A stretch of DNA of 64,000 nt from Mycolicibacterium confluentis (lineage in GTDB: Bacteria; Actinomycetota; Actinomycetes; Mycobacteriales; Mycobacteriaceae): NCBI RefSeq assembly GCF_010729895.1, contig NZ_AP022612.1, positions 1-64,000 of the forward strand, read 5' to 3'. Under the pieces are notes generated by a model, which saw nothing but the letters and a program-made list of their open reading frames with translations, did not search any database and had not been told where the DNA came from. The position numbers were made by a program, and so were the translations under genes. Positions 28,239 through 40,400 of the stretch are shown one piece after another (positions within the stretch are counted from its first letter, which is position 1; each line of letters begins with the position of its first letter).

Positions 28239-29453
28239 GTGTCCGGGGTTTTCACGCGATTGGTGGGCCAACACGCCGTGGAGGCGGAGCTGGTGGCGGC
28301 CGCAGCGGCGGCCCGCGGTGACGAGACTCACAGCGGCGTCACAGCCGGAACTATGACTCACGCCTGGCTGATCACCGGACCGCCCGGCTCTGGCCGGTCC
28401 GTGGCCGCGCTGTGCTTCGCGGCCGCGCTGCAGTGCGCATCGGACGGGACACCGGGTTGTGGAACCTGCAAGAACTGCACGACGACCATGGCGGGTACGC
28501 ACGCCGACGTCCGCCGCGTCATTCCTGAGGGACTCTCGATCGGTGTCACCGAGATGCGCGCGATCGTGCAGACCGCGTCCCGGCGGCCCAGCACCGGCCG
28601 CTGGCAGATCGTCGTGATCGAGGACGCCGACCGTCTCACCGAGGGCGCGGCCAACGCCCTGCTGAAGGTCGTCGAGGAGCCGCCGCCGTCGACGGTGTTC
28701 CTGTTGTGCGCGCCGTCGGTGGACCCCGAGGACATCGCGATCACCCTGCGGTCGCGGTGCAGGCATGTGGCATTGGTGACGCCGCCGCCCGAGGCCATCG
28801 CCGGGGTGCTGATGGACACCGACGGGCTCAGCCCCGATGAGGCCCGGTGGGCCGCGTCGGTCAGCGGCGGGCACGTCGGCCGGGCCCGGCGTTTGGCGAC
28901 GGACCCGGAGGCCCGGGATCGGCGCAAACGCGCGCTGGGTCTGGCGCGCGACGCCGCCACGCCTTCACGCGCGTACGCCGCGGCCGAGGAGTTGGTGGCG
29001 GCGGCCGAAGCCGAGGCCAAGGCGCTCACCGAGGGGCGCAACGAAGTCGAGACCGAGGAATTGCGGACGGCGCTCGGTGCGGGCGGCACCGGCAAGGGCA
29101 CCGCGGGCACCATGCGGGGCGCCGCCGGCGCGATGAAGGATCTGGAGAAGCGGCAGAAGTCCCGACAGACCAGGGCATCCCGCGACGCCCTGGACCGCGC
29201 GCTGATCGACCTCGCGAGCTACTTCCGGGACGCGTTGATGGTGTCGACGGGCAGCGCCGGAATCACGGCCAATCACCCGGATATGGCGGAAAAGGTGGCC
29301 GCGATGGCCGACCACGCCTCGCCGGATCGGCTGCTGCGTTGCATCGAAGCCGTGCTCGAATGCCGAGAGGCGCTCGCGATCAACGTGAAGCCGAAATTCG
29401 CCGTCGACGCCATGGTGGCCACCGTGGGTCAAGCACTCCGCAGCGACCTGTAG
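28239..29453 (+). CDS. holB: DNA polymerase III subunit delta'
   Basis: This 404-residue clamp-loader subunit has a P-loop reading GPPGSGRS, with Arg in place of the catalytic Lys, consistent with delta' not hydrolysing ATP. A zinc module CASDGTPGCGTCKNC lies near residues 67-81. EDADRLTEGAANALLKVVEEPP is the conserved AAA+ segment, and the sensor/arginine-finger region LRSRC follows. The first codon is the GTG at 28239. It corresponds to Rv3644c; the tRNA-Thr gene follows immediately. Confidence 0.95.
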   Translation: MSGVFTRLVGQHAVEAELVAAAAAARGDETHSGVTAGTMTHAWLITGPPGSGRSVAALCFAAALQCASDGTPGCGTCKNCTTTMAGTHADVRRVIPEGLSIGVTEMRAIVQTASRRPSTGRWQIVVIEDADRLTEGAANALLKVVEEPPPSTVFLLCAPSVDPEDIAITLRSRCRHVALVTPPPEAIAGVLMDTDGLSPDEARWAASVSGGHVGRARRLATDPEARDRRKRALGLARDAATPSRAYAAAEELVAAAEAEAKALTEGRNEVETEELRTALGAGGTGKGTAGTMRGAAGAMKDLEKRQKSRQTRASRDALDRALIDLASYFRDALMVSTGSAGITANHPDMAEKVAAMADHASPDRLLRCIEAVLECREALAINVKPKFAVDAMVATVGQALRSDL

Positions 29454-29456
29454 ACT
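29451..29456 (+). promoter_or_regulatory. -10 hexamer TAGACT of tRNA-Thr, overlapping the holB stop
   Basis: TAGACT starts at the TAG stop codon of holB and lies 25 nt before the tRNA, giving a short leader. No clear -35 is seen. Confidence 0.5.
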
Positions 29457-29481
29457 CTCCTGGGCCCGGTGCTCCGGGCAC

Positions 29482-29557
29482 GCCGCCTTAGCTCAGTCGG
29501 CAGAGCGATTCACTCGTAATGAATAGGTCGGGGGTTCGATTCCCCCAGGCGGCTCCA
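29482..29557 (+). tRNA. tRNA-Thr (anticodon CGT)
   Basis: The cloverleaf is complete. Acceptor arms GCCGCCT/AGGCGGC, D arm AGCTCAGTCGGCAGAGC, anticodon stem GATTCA/TGAAT with CGT at 29515-29517 (tRNA position 34), and T arm GGGGGTTCGATTCCCCC are present. The discriminator is T, and the 3' CCA is encoded (29555-29557). It reads ACG codons. It occupies the same place after holB as in M. tuberculosis. Confidence 0.98.
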
Positions 29558-29560
29558 CAG

Positions 29561-29583
29561 AAGGCAGGCTCAGCGCCTGCCTT
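29561..29583 (+). terminator. terminator after tRNA-Thr
   Basis: AAGGCAGGC (29561-29569) pairs with GCCTGCCTT (29575-29583) over a 5-nt loop, followed by CCTTGGTATT. It begins 4 nt after the encoded CCA. Confidence 0.8.
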
Positions 29584-29693
29584 CCTTGGTATTCCCCGTC
29601 TTTTGTGCGGAAATGCAGCTCGGAACCGTGTTTTCGCGACAATTCCGCACATTTCAGGCGGCCGAGACCCGGCCGAGCCCCGCGAGGGTCCGC

Positions 29694-30083
29694 TCAGAGG
29701 TCGTGGTCCGGCTTGAAGGCGCGCAGCGCCGCGGCCTTGGCGGTGTTGGCGGCCGGGAAGCCCGCGTAGCCGCTGGCGTGGTAGACCACCTCGGCCAACT
29801 CCTCGTCGGTCAGCCCGTTCTGCTTGGCGATGCGGAAGTGTGACTCCAGCTCGTCTTCGGCACCCAGCGCTATCAGGATGCCGAGGGTGACGAGGCTGCG
29901 GTCCCGGCGGGCCAGGCCTTCGCGGGACCACAGCCGCCCGAAGATGCCCTCGATGCCGATCTCCATCAACTCGTTGGCGAAGCCCTTGCCGAAGTTCACC
30001 TTCTCGTTGGGGAGGTCGGCGGGGAGGATGCCGGGCAGCATCTCGCGGAAGACGTTGAGACCCTCGTCACGCAAGTTAGTCAT
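29694..30083 (-). CDS. carboxymuconolactone decarboxylase-family protein
   Basis: This 129-residue all-helical CMD-fold protein matches the gamma-carboxymuconolactone decarboxylase branch: GFANELMEIGIEGIFGRLWSREGL, RDRSLVTLGILIALG, EDELESHFRIAKQNGLT, EVVYHASGYAGFP. It lacks the CxxC of the AhpD peroxidase branch. The reaction is not certain; members include decarboxylases and proteins of unknown activity. The ATG at 30083 opens MTNLRDEGLNVFREM. It is divergent from the following PH-type gene. Confidence 0.88.
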   Translation of the reverse strand: MTNLRDEGLNVFREMLPGILPADLPNEKVNFGKGFANELMEIGIEGIFGRLWSREGLARRDRSLVTLGILIALGAEDELESHFRIAKQNGLTDEELAEVVYHASGYAGFPAANTAKAAALRAFKPDHDL

Positions 30084-30129
30084 ACGAAGTACTGTGGCAC
30101 AGCCGACCGCTCCTTGCGGAAGTGATGCG

Positions 30130-30153
30130 GTGCTACGGAAATAGTGCTACGGT
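30130..30153 (+). promoter_or_regulatory. direct repeats and -10 before the PH-type membrane protein
   Basis: GTGCTACGG occurs twice (30130-30138 and 30144-30152), 14 nt apart. The second copy forms TACGGT (30148-30153), which ends 6 nt before the ATG at 30160, predicting a leaderless transcript. The repeat may be an operator or a duplicated promoter. Confidence 0.45.
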
Positions 30154-30898
30154 TTATGCATGGCGAAGGATTGGCGCACGCATCCCGTGACTCGCTGGGT
30201 CAGGCTCATCGTGCTCGGCGCCGGCGCTGGCGGGGCCATGGTCTGGTTCCTGCACAGCATCGTGCAGGGGGATCTCGCGGTGGCCTCGATCGCGCTGGGG
30301 CTGACCTTCTCGCTGCTTCTCATGCTGATCGGGACCGCCTGGATCCACATGGGTGCGATCCGTCGTCATGCCCGCTGGGACCGGCGCGGCACCACGTTCG
30401 AGCCCGACCCGGTGCACGGTGCGTTCACCAGGGCGATGACGTACTGCCTCACGGTCACCGCGGCCCTTGCGATCGTCCTGACCTGGACCGGCCGCCTCGC
30501 GGTGCCCGTCGACCCGATCAACGCGGAAGCGTTCTGGAAGGCGATCTGGGCCGCGGTGTTCCTGCTGGCCTACGGCCTGACTCAAGCGCCGACGTGGTTT
30601 CGCTCGGCGAGCCCGCACGGGTACCTGCGCCTCACTGACGAGGAGATCACCTTCAGTTCGGGATGGCGGACCAAGCGCGTCCCCTGGTCGGATCTCGTCG
30701 ACGTCACCGATCAAGTTCCGGGGCGCTACGGCGTCCCGGAGGCGGTGCGGTTCTTCACAGCCACGGGGCCGGCCGGGCATGTCGACGCCAGCTTCTTCTC
30801 CGACGATCCCGAGGCGCTGAATCGGGTGGTGCTGCACTACTGGAGGAACCCGGACCAGCGTGGTCAACTCGCGGACGGAAGTGCGGCCCGCCGATTCG

Positions 30899-33647
<2,749 letters not shown>

Positions 33648-33651
33648 TCCG

Positions 33652-33999
33652 CTACGGCGCCTCGGACCCCGGTTCGCGGGCATTCTGCAGTGCCACGGCA
33701 CGAGCCAGTCGGGCGTACTTCAACTCCAGGTCCCGGAAGCGCATGTAGGTGCTCATCGTCGTGAAGATGAACACGATGATCAGCACGTAGCCGATCAGAT
33801 CCGCGCCGCGGGCCACGCCCAGCCAGTTCGCCACCACCGTGGTGTCGTCGGGGCGCAGGATCGCGTAGACCGCGGTGACCACGAACAGCAGATATCCGAC
33901 CTTGACCCAGGCACGAGTCTTGGCGTTGGTCCGCGAGCGCAGCAGATAGAACAGCAGCAGCACCACCGCGGCGATCAGCAGACCCTGAATCCAGTTCAT
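33652..33999 (-). CDS. small DUF2304 membrane protein, Rv3632 type
   Basis: This 115-residue protein has three hydrophobic segments (IQGLLIAAVVLLLFYLL, VGYLLFVVTAVYAIL, LIGYVLIIVFIFTTM) and a short helical tail (RDLELKYARLARAVALQ). The ATG at 33999 overlaps the ppgS stop as ATGA, so the two are translated together. Proteins of this type accompany polyprenyl-phosphate glycosyltransferases and are thought to anchor or stimulate them. It converges with galE 5 bp away. Confidence 0.88.
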   Translation of the reverse strand: MNWIQGLLIAAVVLLLFYLLRSRTNAKTRAWVKVGYLLFVVTAVYAILRPDDTTVVANWLGVARGADLIGYVLIIVFIFTTMSTYMRFRDLELKYARLARAVALQNAREPGSEAP

Positions 34000-34673
34000 C
34001 GGGGCATCCTCCGCCGCAGGAATCCGTCGAAGACGATGTTGACGCCGTTGAGCAGTGGCTGTCCCTTCGACATCGAGTAGTCCGTGTACAGGATCTCGAC
34101 GGGCGCCTCGGCCACGCGCCAGTGGTTCTCGGCGATCAGCGAGATGAACTCGCTGGCGTGGCTCATGCCGTTCATCGTGAGGTTCAGGCCGTCGGCCACC
34201 GTGCGGTTGAAGACCCGAAGCCCGTTGTGCGCATCGGTCAGCCCGAGGCGGCGGCTCGCGGGACTCACGGCTGCCGCGGTCCGCAGGATCACCCGCTTGA
34301 GCCACGGCACCTGTGTCGGCGGTCCGTGCGCGAACCGGGTGCCGATCACGATGTCGGGGCGATCGGGTTCGGCCATCCGGTTGATCATCGCCACGACGTC
34401 CGCGACGCGGTGCTGACCGTCGGCGTCGAACGTGACGAACAGGCGGGCACCGGGCCGCTGTCGCGCGTACTCCACGCCGGTCTGGATGGCCGCGCCTTGG
34501 CCGAGGTTCACCGGGTGGGTGACGACGTGCGCTCCGGCCCGCAGCGCCAGCGCCGCGGTGTCGTCGCGACTGCCGTCGTCGACACAGACGACGTTCGGGA
34601 AGACCGTGCGCACGTCGGCGATGACGTCGGCGATGACGGACGCCTCGTGATAGGCCGGGACGACGACCCACAC
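33996..34673 (-). CDS. ppgS: polyprenyl-phosphate glycosyltransferase (GT2)
   Basis: This 225-residue GT-A enzyme of the dolichol-phosphate-mannose synthase type has VPAYHEASVI at the N-terminus, the nucleotide-binding VVCVDDGSRDDT, and the metal-binding DADGQH. Its M. tuberculosis counterpart Rv3631 (PpgS) makes polyprenyl-phospho-GalNAc for galactosamine decoration of arabinogalactan. The GTG at 34673 is the first standard start. In-frame residues TIETQAHPPDG upstream look conserved but end at a TAG without ATG/GTG/TTG, so the true N-terminus is uncertain. Confidence 0.88.
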   Translation of the reverse strand: MWVVVPAYHEASVIADVIADVRTVFPNVVCVDDGSRDDTAALALRAGAHVVTHPVNLGQGAAIQTGVEYARQRPGARLFVTFDADGQHRVADVVAMINRMAEPDRPDIVIGTRFAHGPPTQVPWLKRVILRTAAAVSPASRRLGLTDAHNGLRVFNRTVADGLNLTMNGMSHASEFISLIAENHWRVAEAPVEILYTDYSMSKGQPLLNGVNIVFDGFLRRRMPR

Positions 34674-34742
34674 CCCGTCGGGCGGGTGAGCTTGCGTTTC
34701 GATGGTGACAGGCTACGCGGGGTCGCTGGCAGGCCCTGGTCA

Positions 34743-34823
34743 GCGCGCCGAGGTCACGCCCAAAGTCGACTTGTTGACCGATTCCCCCAGGACGCCCCGC
34801 GAACAAGTCAACCTTCGGCGCGC
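34743..34823. repeat. large imperfect palindrome between ppgS and the flippase gene
   Basis: GCGCGCCGAGG (34743-34753) faces CCTTCGGCGCGC (34812-34823), and GACTTGTT (34768-34775) faces AACAAGTC (34802-34809). Together they form a two-part stem of about 80 nt. It may terminate the NRPS-M1-flippase transcript or be a dispersed element. Confidence 0.6.
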
Positions 34824-34841
34824 AGGAACTCAGCCCCGCTC

Positions 34842-36083
34842 TCAGGTCTTGGCCAGCGCGGCGAGATGCACCGCAATGCCCACCACGGGTCCGCACAGCA
34901 GCGCGACCACAGTGCGGGTCTCCAGGTCGAGCGGTGTGGCGAGCAGCGCCGCGGCGGCCACCGTCGCACCCACCCAGCCCGCCGAGTAGGCCCGGTGCCG
35001 GGCCGCGGCGACGGTTGCCGCGCCCGTGACTGTCAGGACCGCGATCGCGACCGCGCCGGCCGTCAGCCAGGCCAGCAGCGCACCGTCGGCGATGTAGTCC
35101 GGCCCGAAGCCCACGCGCAGCAGCCACGGCCCGGCGACCGCGGCGAGCGCGACGCCGACCGCCCCGACCCCGACCACCAGCGCGATCGGCGCCAGCAGTG
35201 CGCGCAGGCGGTGCCGACGCTGATCGACGAAGTGCGCGATCAGGTTGCCCTGCATCGCGGTCAGCGGGACCAACAGCGGTGCGCGGGTCAGCGTGACGGC
35301 CAGGATCACCACGCCGCCGGTGGCGCCGAGATCACCGCCGGTGGCCTGCAGCAGCACCGGGAAGCCCATCACCAGGATCGCGCTTGCGCCCGCCGCGGCC
35401 ACCGCGTGTGCCGCACCGCGGAGAAATCCGCGGGTGTCCTCGTGCGCGACCAGGGTCGCCGTCAGGCGCGCGGTGGGGGAGGCCAGCAGCAGAAGCAGCC
35501 AGGCCAGCGCGCCGCCGACGGTCGCCCACAGAAACCCGACCAGGCCCCAGCCCACCAGCACGGTCGCCCCGGCGATCAGCACGCGGATCACCGCGTCGGT
35601 CACCATCAGCGCGCCGTACTGCGACCAGTGGCCCGCCCCGGCGAGCATGCCGAGCAGCGTGGCGTGCAGACAGAACCCGGCCAGGCCCGCGGCCAGCAGC
35701 AGCACCGACAGCCATCGGGCCTGCACGAACACGTGCGACGACCACAGGAGTGCGGTCGCGACGACCGCCGCGGCTGACACCAGGCCGACGACGGCGGCCA
35801 GTCGCATCGGCCGCGTGACGGCACCGCCTGGGGCCTGTCTGCTGGCCAGTCGAATCTCGCGGGTGCTCTCCTGCAGTAGGCCGTTGGCGGCGCCGGTGAC
35901 CAGACCGAAGGCGCCCCAGAACACCGCGAAGACCGAGAAGCCGGCCGGATCGAGGTCACGCGCGGCCAGATACAGCACCGCGTACCCGCACACCGCAGTG
36001 ACGGCGGTGGCCATCCCCACGCGGGCGACCCCGCTGCGGGTGACGGGCCCCGAGGGCCCGGTGGGGACGGCCGCGTCGGTCAC
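34842..36083 (-). CDS. polysaccharide-flippase-like membrane protein, Rv3630 type
   Basis: This 413-residue protein has about 12 hydrophobic segments in the MOP/Wzx-like pattern (GVARVGMATAVTAVCGYAVLYLAARDLDPAGFSVFAVFWGA is interrupted by few charges; LQESTREIRLA is a typical first cytoplasmic loop). The GTG at 36083 overlaps the M1 peptidase stop; the longer open frame upstream is out of frame with known homology. It probably moves a lipid-linked sugar, or the product of the neighbouring synthetase, across the membrane. The substrate is inferred from context only. Confidence 0.83.
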   Translation of the reverse strand: MTDAAVPTGPSGPVTRSGVARVGMATAVTAVCGYAVLYLAARDLDPAGFSVFAVFWGAFGLVTGAANGLLQESTREIRLASRQAPGGAVTRPMRLAAVVGLVSAAAVVATALLWSSHVFVQARWLSVLLLAAGLAGFCLHATLLGMLAGAGHWSQYGALMVTDAVIRVLIAGATVLVGWGLVGFLWATVGGALAWLLLLLASPTARLTATLVAHEDTRGFLRGAAHAVAAAGASAILVMGFPVLLQATGGDLGATGGVVILAVTLTRAPLLVPLTAMQGNLIAHFVDQRRHRLRALLAPIALVVGVGAVGVALAAVAGPWLLRVGFGPDYIADGALLAWLTAGAVAIAVLTVTGAATVAAARHRAYSAGWVGATVAAAALLATPLDLETRTVVALLCGPVVGIAVHLAALAKT

Positions 36084-37435
36084 AGCTGCGGAACCGCGGT
36101 CGAATGAAGCCAGGCGTCCCACAGGGGCCGCAGTGTCTCCTCGGCATAATGTGCGGCCAGGCCGGTGAAGTCGTCGGTGACGACGGTGGCATGCCGGTGC
36201 CGCGTGGTCCAATCCCGAAGCAGTGCAAAGAAATTCTTGTCACCGAGCACACCCCGCAGGCTGTGCAGGGTCAGCGCGCCGCGCTTGTAGACGCGGTCGT
36301 CGAACATGTCCTCCGGGCCCGGGTCGGCCAGCAGCAGATCCTGCGGTGAGTCGACCAGTTTCTCGTAGTAGTGCCGCGCCCACTCGTCGGCGCTGGGGCC
36401 ACCGGACTCCTCCGACCACAGCCACTCGGCGTAACACGCGAAGCCCTCGTGCAGCCAGATGTCGCGCCACCGCCGCACCGTCACGCTGTTGCCGAACCAC
36501 TGATGCGCCAACTCGTGGGCGATCAGCCGTTCCGAGCGCCTGCTGCCGTCGCAGTGGTTGGCGCCGAAGATCGAGATTCCCTGTGCCTCCAAAGGGATTT
36601 CGAGATCGTCATCGGTCACGACGACGGTGTACCCGTCGACCAGTGGGTACGGGCCGAACAGTTTGGTGAACAGTTTCATCATCTGCGGTTGGCGGGCGAA
36701 GTCGTGGTCGAAGTCGTCCCGCAGGTGTGCGGGAAGAAACGCCTGCATCGGCACCGAGTCCTTGTCGGCCTTCTCGGCCTTGCCCGACTTCGGCAGCTTG
36801 TGCGCCACGTAGTCACCGATCTGCAGGGTCACCAGATAGGTGGACGTCGGCTCGGCGAGTTCGTAGGTCCAGGTGGTCTGGCCGGCCCGCACCCGGCGAG
36901 ACGTCAACGCGCCGTTGGCGATCGCGGCATACGGGCTGTCGGTGCTGATCTGGATGCGGTAGCTGGCTTTGGCTCCGGGGTGGTCGTCGCACGGGAACCA
37001 CGACGCCGCGCCGTTGGGTTGCCCGGCCACCAGCACCCCGTTGGTCAGCTCCTCCCAGCCGACCTCACCCCACAGGCTGCGGATCGGACGCGGATTGCCG
37101 CTGTAGCGCACCTCGACGGTCATCGCGGCACCCGCGGGAAGCGGTGCGGCCAAGGTGATGCGGAGCTTGCCGTCGGAGGTGCGGTACCCCTGGGGGCGCC
37201 GTCCGTTCACCGAAACCTTGGACACTCGCAGCGCATCCGAGAGGTCCAGCGAGAACGAACTGAGCGCCGCGAGCGTGACGGCGGTGACGGTGGCCGACCC
37301 GGTGAGGCGGTTCGCCGACACCCGGTATTCGAGGTCGAGTTCGTAGCGGGACACCCGATAGCCGTAGTTGCCGTTGCGCGGCAGGTACGGGTCGATGACC
37401 GGGGGCTTCCCGGGCGCACTCCTGTTCTTTCTCAT
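36080..37435 (-). CDS. M1-family zinc aminopeptidase
   Basis: This 451-residue metallopeptidase has the zinc motif HELAHQWFG with the third ligand Glu 18 residues on, in WLHEGFACY. The usual exopeptidase motif GxMEN is replaced by LEAQG, a variant of some actinobacterial members. A beta-rich domain precedes the catalytic part; the C-terminal helical domain of long M1 enzymes is absent, so this is a short form. No signal peptide is seen (MRKNRSAPGKPP start). The ATG at 37435 overlaps the NRPS stop as ATGA. In Streptomyces, a zinc aminopeptidase degrades the poly-lysine made by Pls, which makes this pairing notable. Confidence 0.92.
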   Translation of the reverse strand: MRKNRSAPGKPPVIDPYLPRNGNYGYRVSRYELDLEYRVSANRLTGSATVTAVTLAALSSFSLDLSDALRVSKVSVNGRRPQGYRTSDGKLRITLAAPLPAGAAMTVEVRYSGNPRPIRSLWGEVGWEELTNGVLVAGQPNGAASWFPCDDHPGAKASYRIQISTDSPYAAIANGALTSRRVRAGQTTWTYELAEPTSTYLVTLQIGDYVAHKLPKSGKAEKADKDSVPMQAFLPAHLRDDFDHDFARQPQMMKLFTKLFGPYPLVDGYTVVVTDDDLEIPLEAQGISIFGANHCDGSRRSERLIAHELAHQWFGNSVTVRRWRDIWLHEGFACYAEWLWSEESGGPSADEWARHYYEKLVDSPQDLLLADPGPEDMFDDRVYKRGALTLHSLRGVLGDKNFFALLRDWTTRHRHATVVTDDFTGLAAHYAEETLRPLWDAWLHSTAVPQL

Positions 37436-40400
37436 CGGCGTCGCTTCCGGCCCGAGACCGGCCAGGGGGCAATGGGATTGCCCTGCCATCTGGTGGACGA
37501 CGGCACCTCGTCACCGCGCATCACCAGGGACGCGGGCCCGACTGTCGCACCCGCGCCCAGTCGGGCGGCGGGCAGCGCGACGCAGTGTGTGCCCAGCGTC
37601 GCGCCGTCTTCGAGGACGACGGTGTCCATCCGCATGATGCGGTCGTGGAAGAGATGGGTCTGCACGACGCAACCGCGGTTGACGGTGCTGCCCCGCTCGA
37701 GGGTCACCAGGTCGGCCTCCGGCAGCCAGTACGTCTCGCACCACACCCCGCGTCCGATGTCGGCGCCCAGGCCCCGCAGCCAGATGTTGATCACGGGCGT
37801 GCCGCTGGCGGCCCGGGCGAACCACGGCGCGGCCACGGTCTCGACGAACGTGTCCGAGACCTCGTTGCGCCACACGAACGACGACCACAGTGGATGTTCA
37901 ACCGTTCGAATGCGGCCCACCACAACCCATTTGGCGATCACCGAGATGGTTCCGGCTAAAGCTCCCGCGGCCAGCAGCACGACCCCGCCGGACAGCGTGG
38001 CCCATCCCCAGCCGAAGTGGTGCGCGATCGCCTGCAGGGCGCCCAAGACGGCCACCCCGATCGCGAACGACACCATGACCGGGATCAGGCGGCAGGTCTC
38101 GACCGCGCCGCGCATGATTCGAAGCCCGAGCGACGGGTGGAACGTCCGCAGGGCGTCGGCCGCCGTGGGTTGCCTGCGTAGGCGGATCGGCGGACTGCCC
38201 AGCCACGACGATCCGCGTTTGGCCTTGGGCGGCGTCGCCGACAACACCGCGACCAAGCCGTCGTCGGGCACCCGGCGGCCGGGTTGCGTGATGCCGGAGT
38301 TGCCCAGGAAAGCGCGCTTGCCGATGGTGGCCTTGGCGGCGTGGATCCAACCGCCGCCGAGTTCGTAGCTGGCGACCATCGTGTCGTCGGCCAGGAATGC
38401 ACCGTCCTCGATGACCGTGAACTTCGGCGTCAGCAGGGCCGTCGAGATCTCGGTGCCCCGGCCCACTTCGGCGCCGAGCAGGCGCAGCCAGATCGGTGTG
38501 AGCAGGCTCGCGTACAGCGGGAAGAGGTAGTTTCGCGCGCCGTCCATCAGGCGTTCGGTGGCCCACAACTGCCAGCCCACCCGACTGCGCACCGGGTGAT
38601 ACCCCTCGGTGAGTCCGATGGAGAGCAGGCGCACCAGCACCACCGTCAGCGCCGCGTAGACCCCCAGCGAGGCGAGGGTGGCGACGGGCACCCACAGGAG
38701 CGCGGGCACGATGGCCGCCGACAGCGTCTGCGTATCCCGGACCGCAAGGGCGATCACAGCCAGTCCCGCGGCCAGGGCGAGCAGCGGCAGCGCGCCCAGG
38801 ACCAGCGACGTCACGCCGTAGACAGGCACCCAACCGAGGGCCCGCGGCGGGCGGTGTTCGGGCCATGGGTGCCGGGCCTTGCCCGACTTCACCGCGGGCG
38901 AGCCCTTCCAGTACTGGCCGTTCTTGACCTTGCCGATGACGCCGGATCCCGCCGCGACGTCGGCGTTCTTGCCGACCACGGCGCCGGGCAGCAGCGTGGT
39001 GCGCGCGCCGACCGTCGCGTCGTTGCCGATGGTGATGGGACCGACGTGGAACAGGTCACCGTCGATCCAATGTCCCGACAGGTCGACCTCCGGTTCGATG
39101 GAACTGCGGTGGCCAAGGGTGAGCATGCCGGTGACCGGAGGCGTGGAATGCAGGTCCACTCCCTTGCCGACCTTGTTACCCAGCGCCCTGGCGTAGTACA
39201 CCAGCCACGGGGCGCCAGCCAGGTTCTCCGCGCCGCTGGCCTCCGACAACCGCTCGGCCAGCCACACCCGCAGGTGCTCGGAGCCGCCGCGGCGGTAGGT
39301 GCCGGGCTCCAGGTTGGACAGCATCATCTGCGCGGCCACGGCCGCGATGCCCATCCGTCCCAGCGGGGTGATGAACAGCACGAACGCGACGATCACCCAC
39401 CACCAGTTGAGCTCCGCCAGCCACGGCAGCGGATGTACGGCCGCGAGCACATTGTTGGCCAGCGCCAGCCACGTCACCCACTGCAGGCCCGTCAGTGTCG
39501 CGAGCGGCAGGGCGGCCGCGACCTGCACGGCCTGGGTGCCCACGCCGGTCGGTTCGACGCGGCGAGTTTCAACCTTGACCGGTGGGGCGAGTTCGTCGAG
39601 GAACCCGGCCAGCGATCCCAGCCGGGGGTGGTCGTACAACTGCGCGACCGTCACCTCGGGGTAGCGCGCGCGCAGCGCCGCGACCAGTTGCGCCGCGGCC
39701 AGCGATCCGCCGCCCAGGGCGAAGAAGTCCGCTTCGGGTCCGTCGACGCGCGCACCCAGCACGTCGCGCCACAGCCCGGCCAGCCACCCCATGGTGCCAG
39801 CCAGTTCGAGGGTGTCATCCGCATCGGCGTCGCCGACGGGCCAGGGCAGCGCGTCGCGGTCGACCTTGCCCGAGGTGCGGGTCGGCAGTTCGTCGACCAG
39901 CACCAGGCGGGGCACCAGGGCGGCGGGCAGCGACTCGGCGAGCGCCGCGCGGGCCGCATGCACGTCGAAGTCGGGGTCGGTGCTCGCCACGTAACCGACC
40001 AGCAGGGGAGTGCCGCTGGCGGTCCGGCGCACAGCCGCGGCGCCGCCGGAGACGCCCGGGAGGTTGACCAGCGCGGAGTCCACCTCGCCGAGTTCGATGC
40101 GCCGTCCGCCGACCTTGACCTGGTCGTCGGCGCGGCCCTGGAAGCACAGCCCGTCGGGTTCGAGTCGGACCAGGTCACCGCTGCGGTAGGCGCGCGACCA
40201 GCCCAGTGTCGGCATCTCGGCGTACTTCTCGGCGTCCTTGTCCGGGTCCAGGTAGCGCGCCAGGCCGACCCCACCGATCACCAGTTCCCCGGTCTGTCCG
40301 TAGCCGACGGGATTGCCCTCGGGGTCGACGACGGCCAGGTCCCAGCCGGGAAGCGGCAGGCCGATCGTGACGGGCCCGGTGCCGTCGAGCTTCGCCAGGC

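Noticed and set aside
26722..28356. 544-residue open frame antisense to the cyclase gene
   Set aside because: The cyclase motifs on the minus strand are unambiguous; the antisense product is a low-complexity Gln/Arg/His chain.
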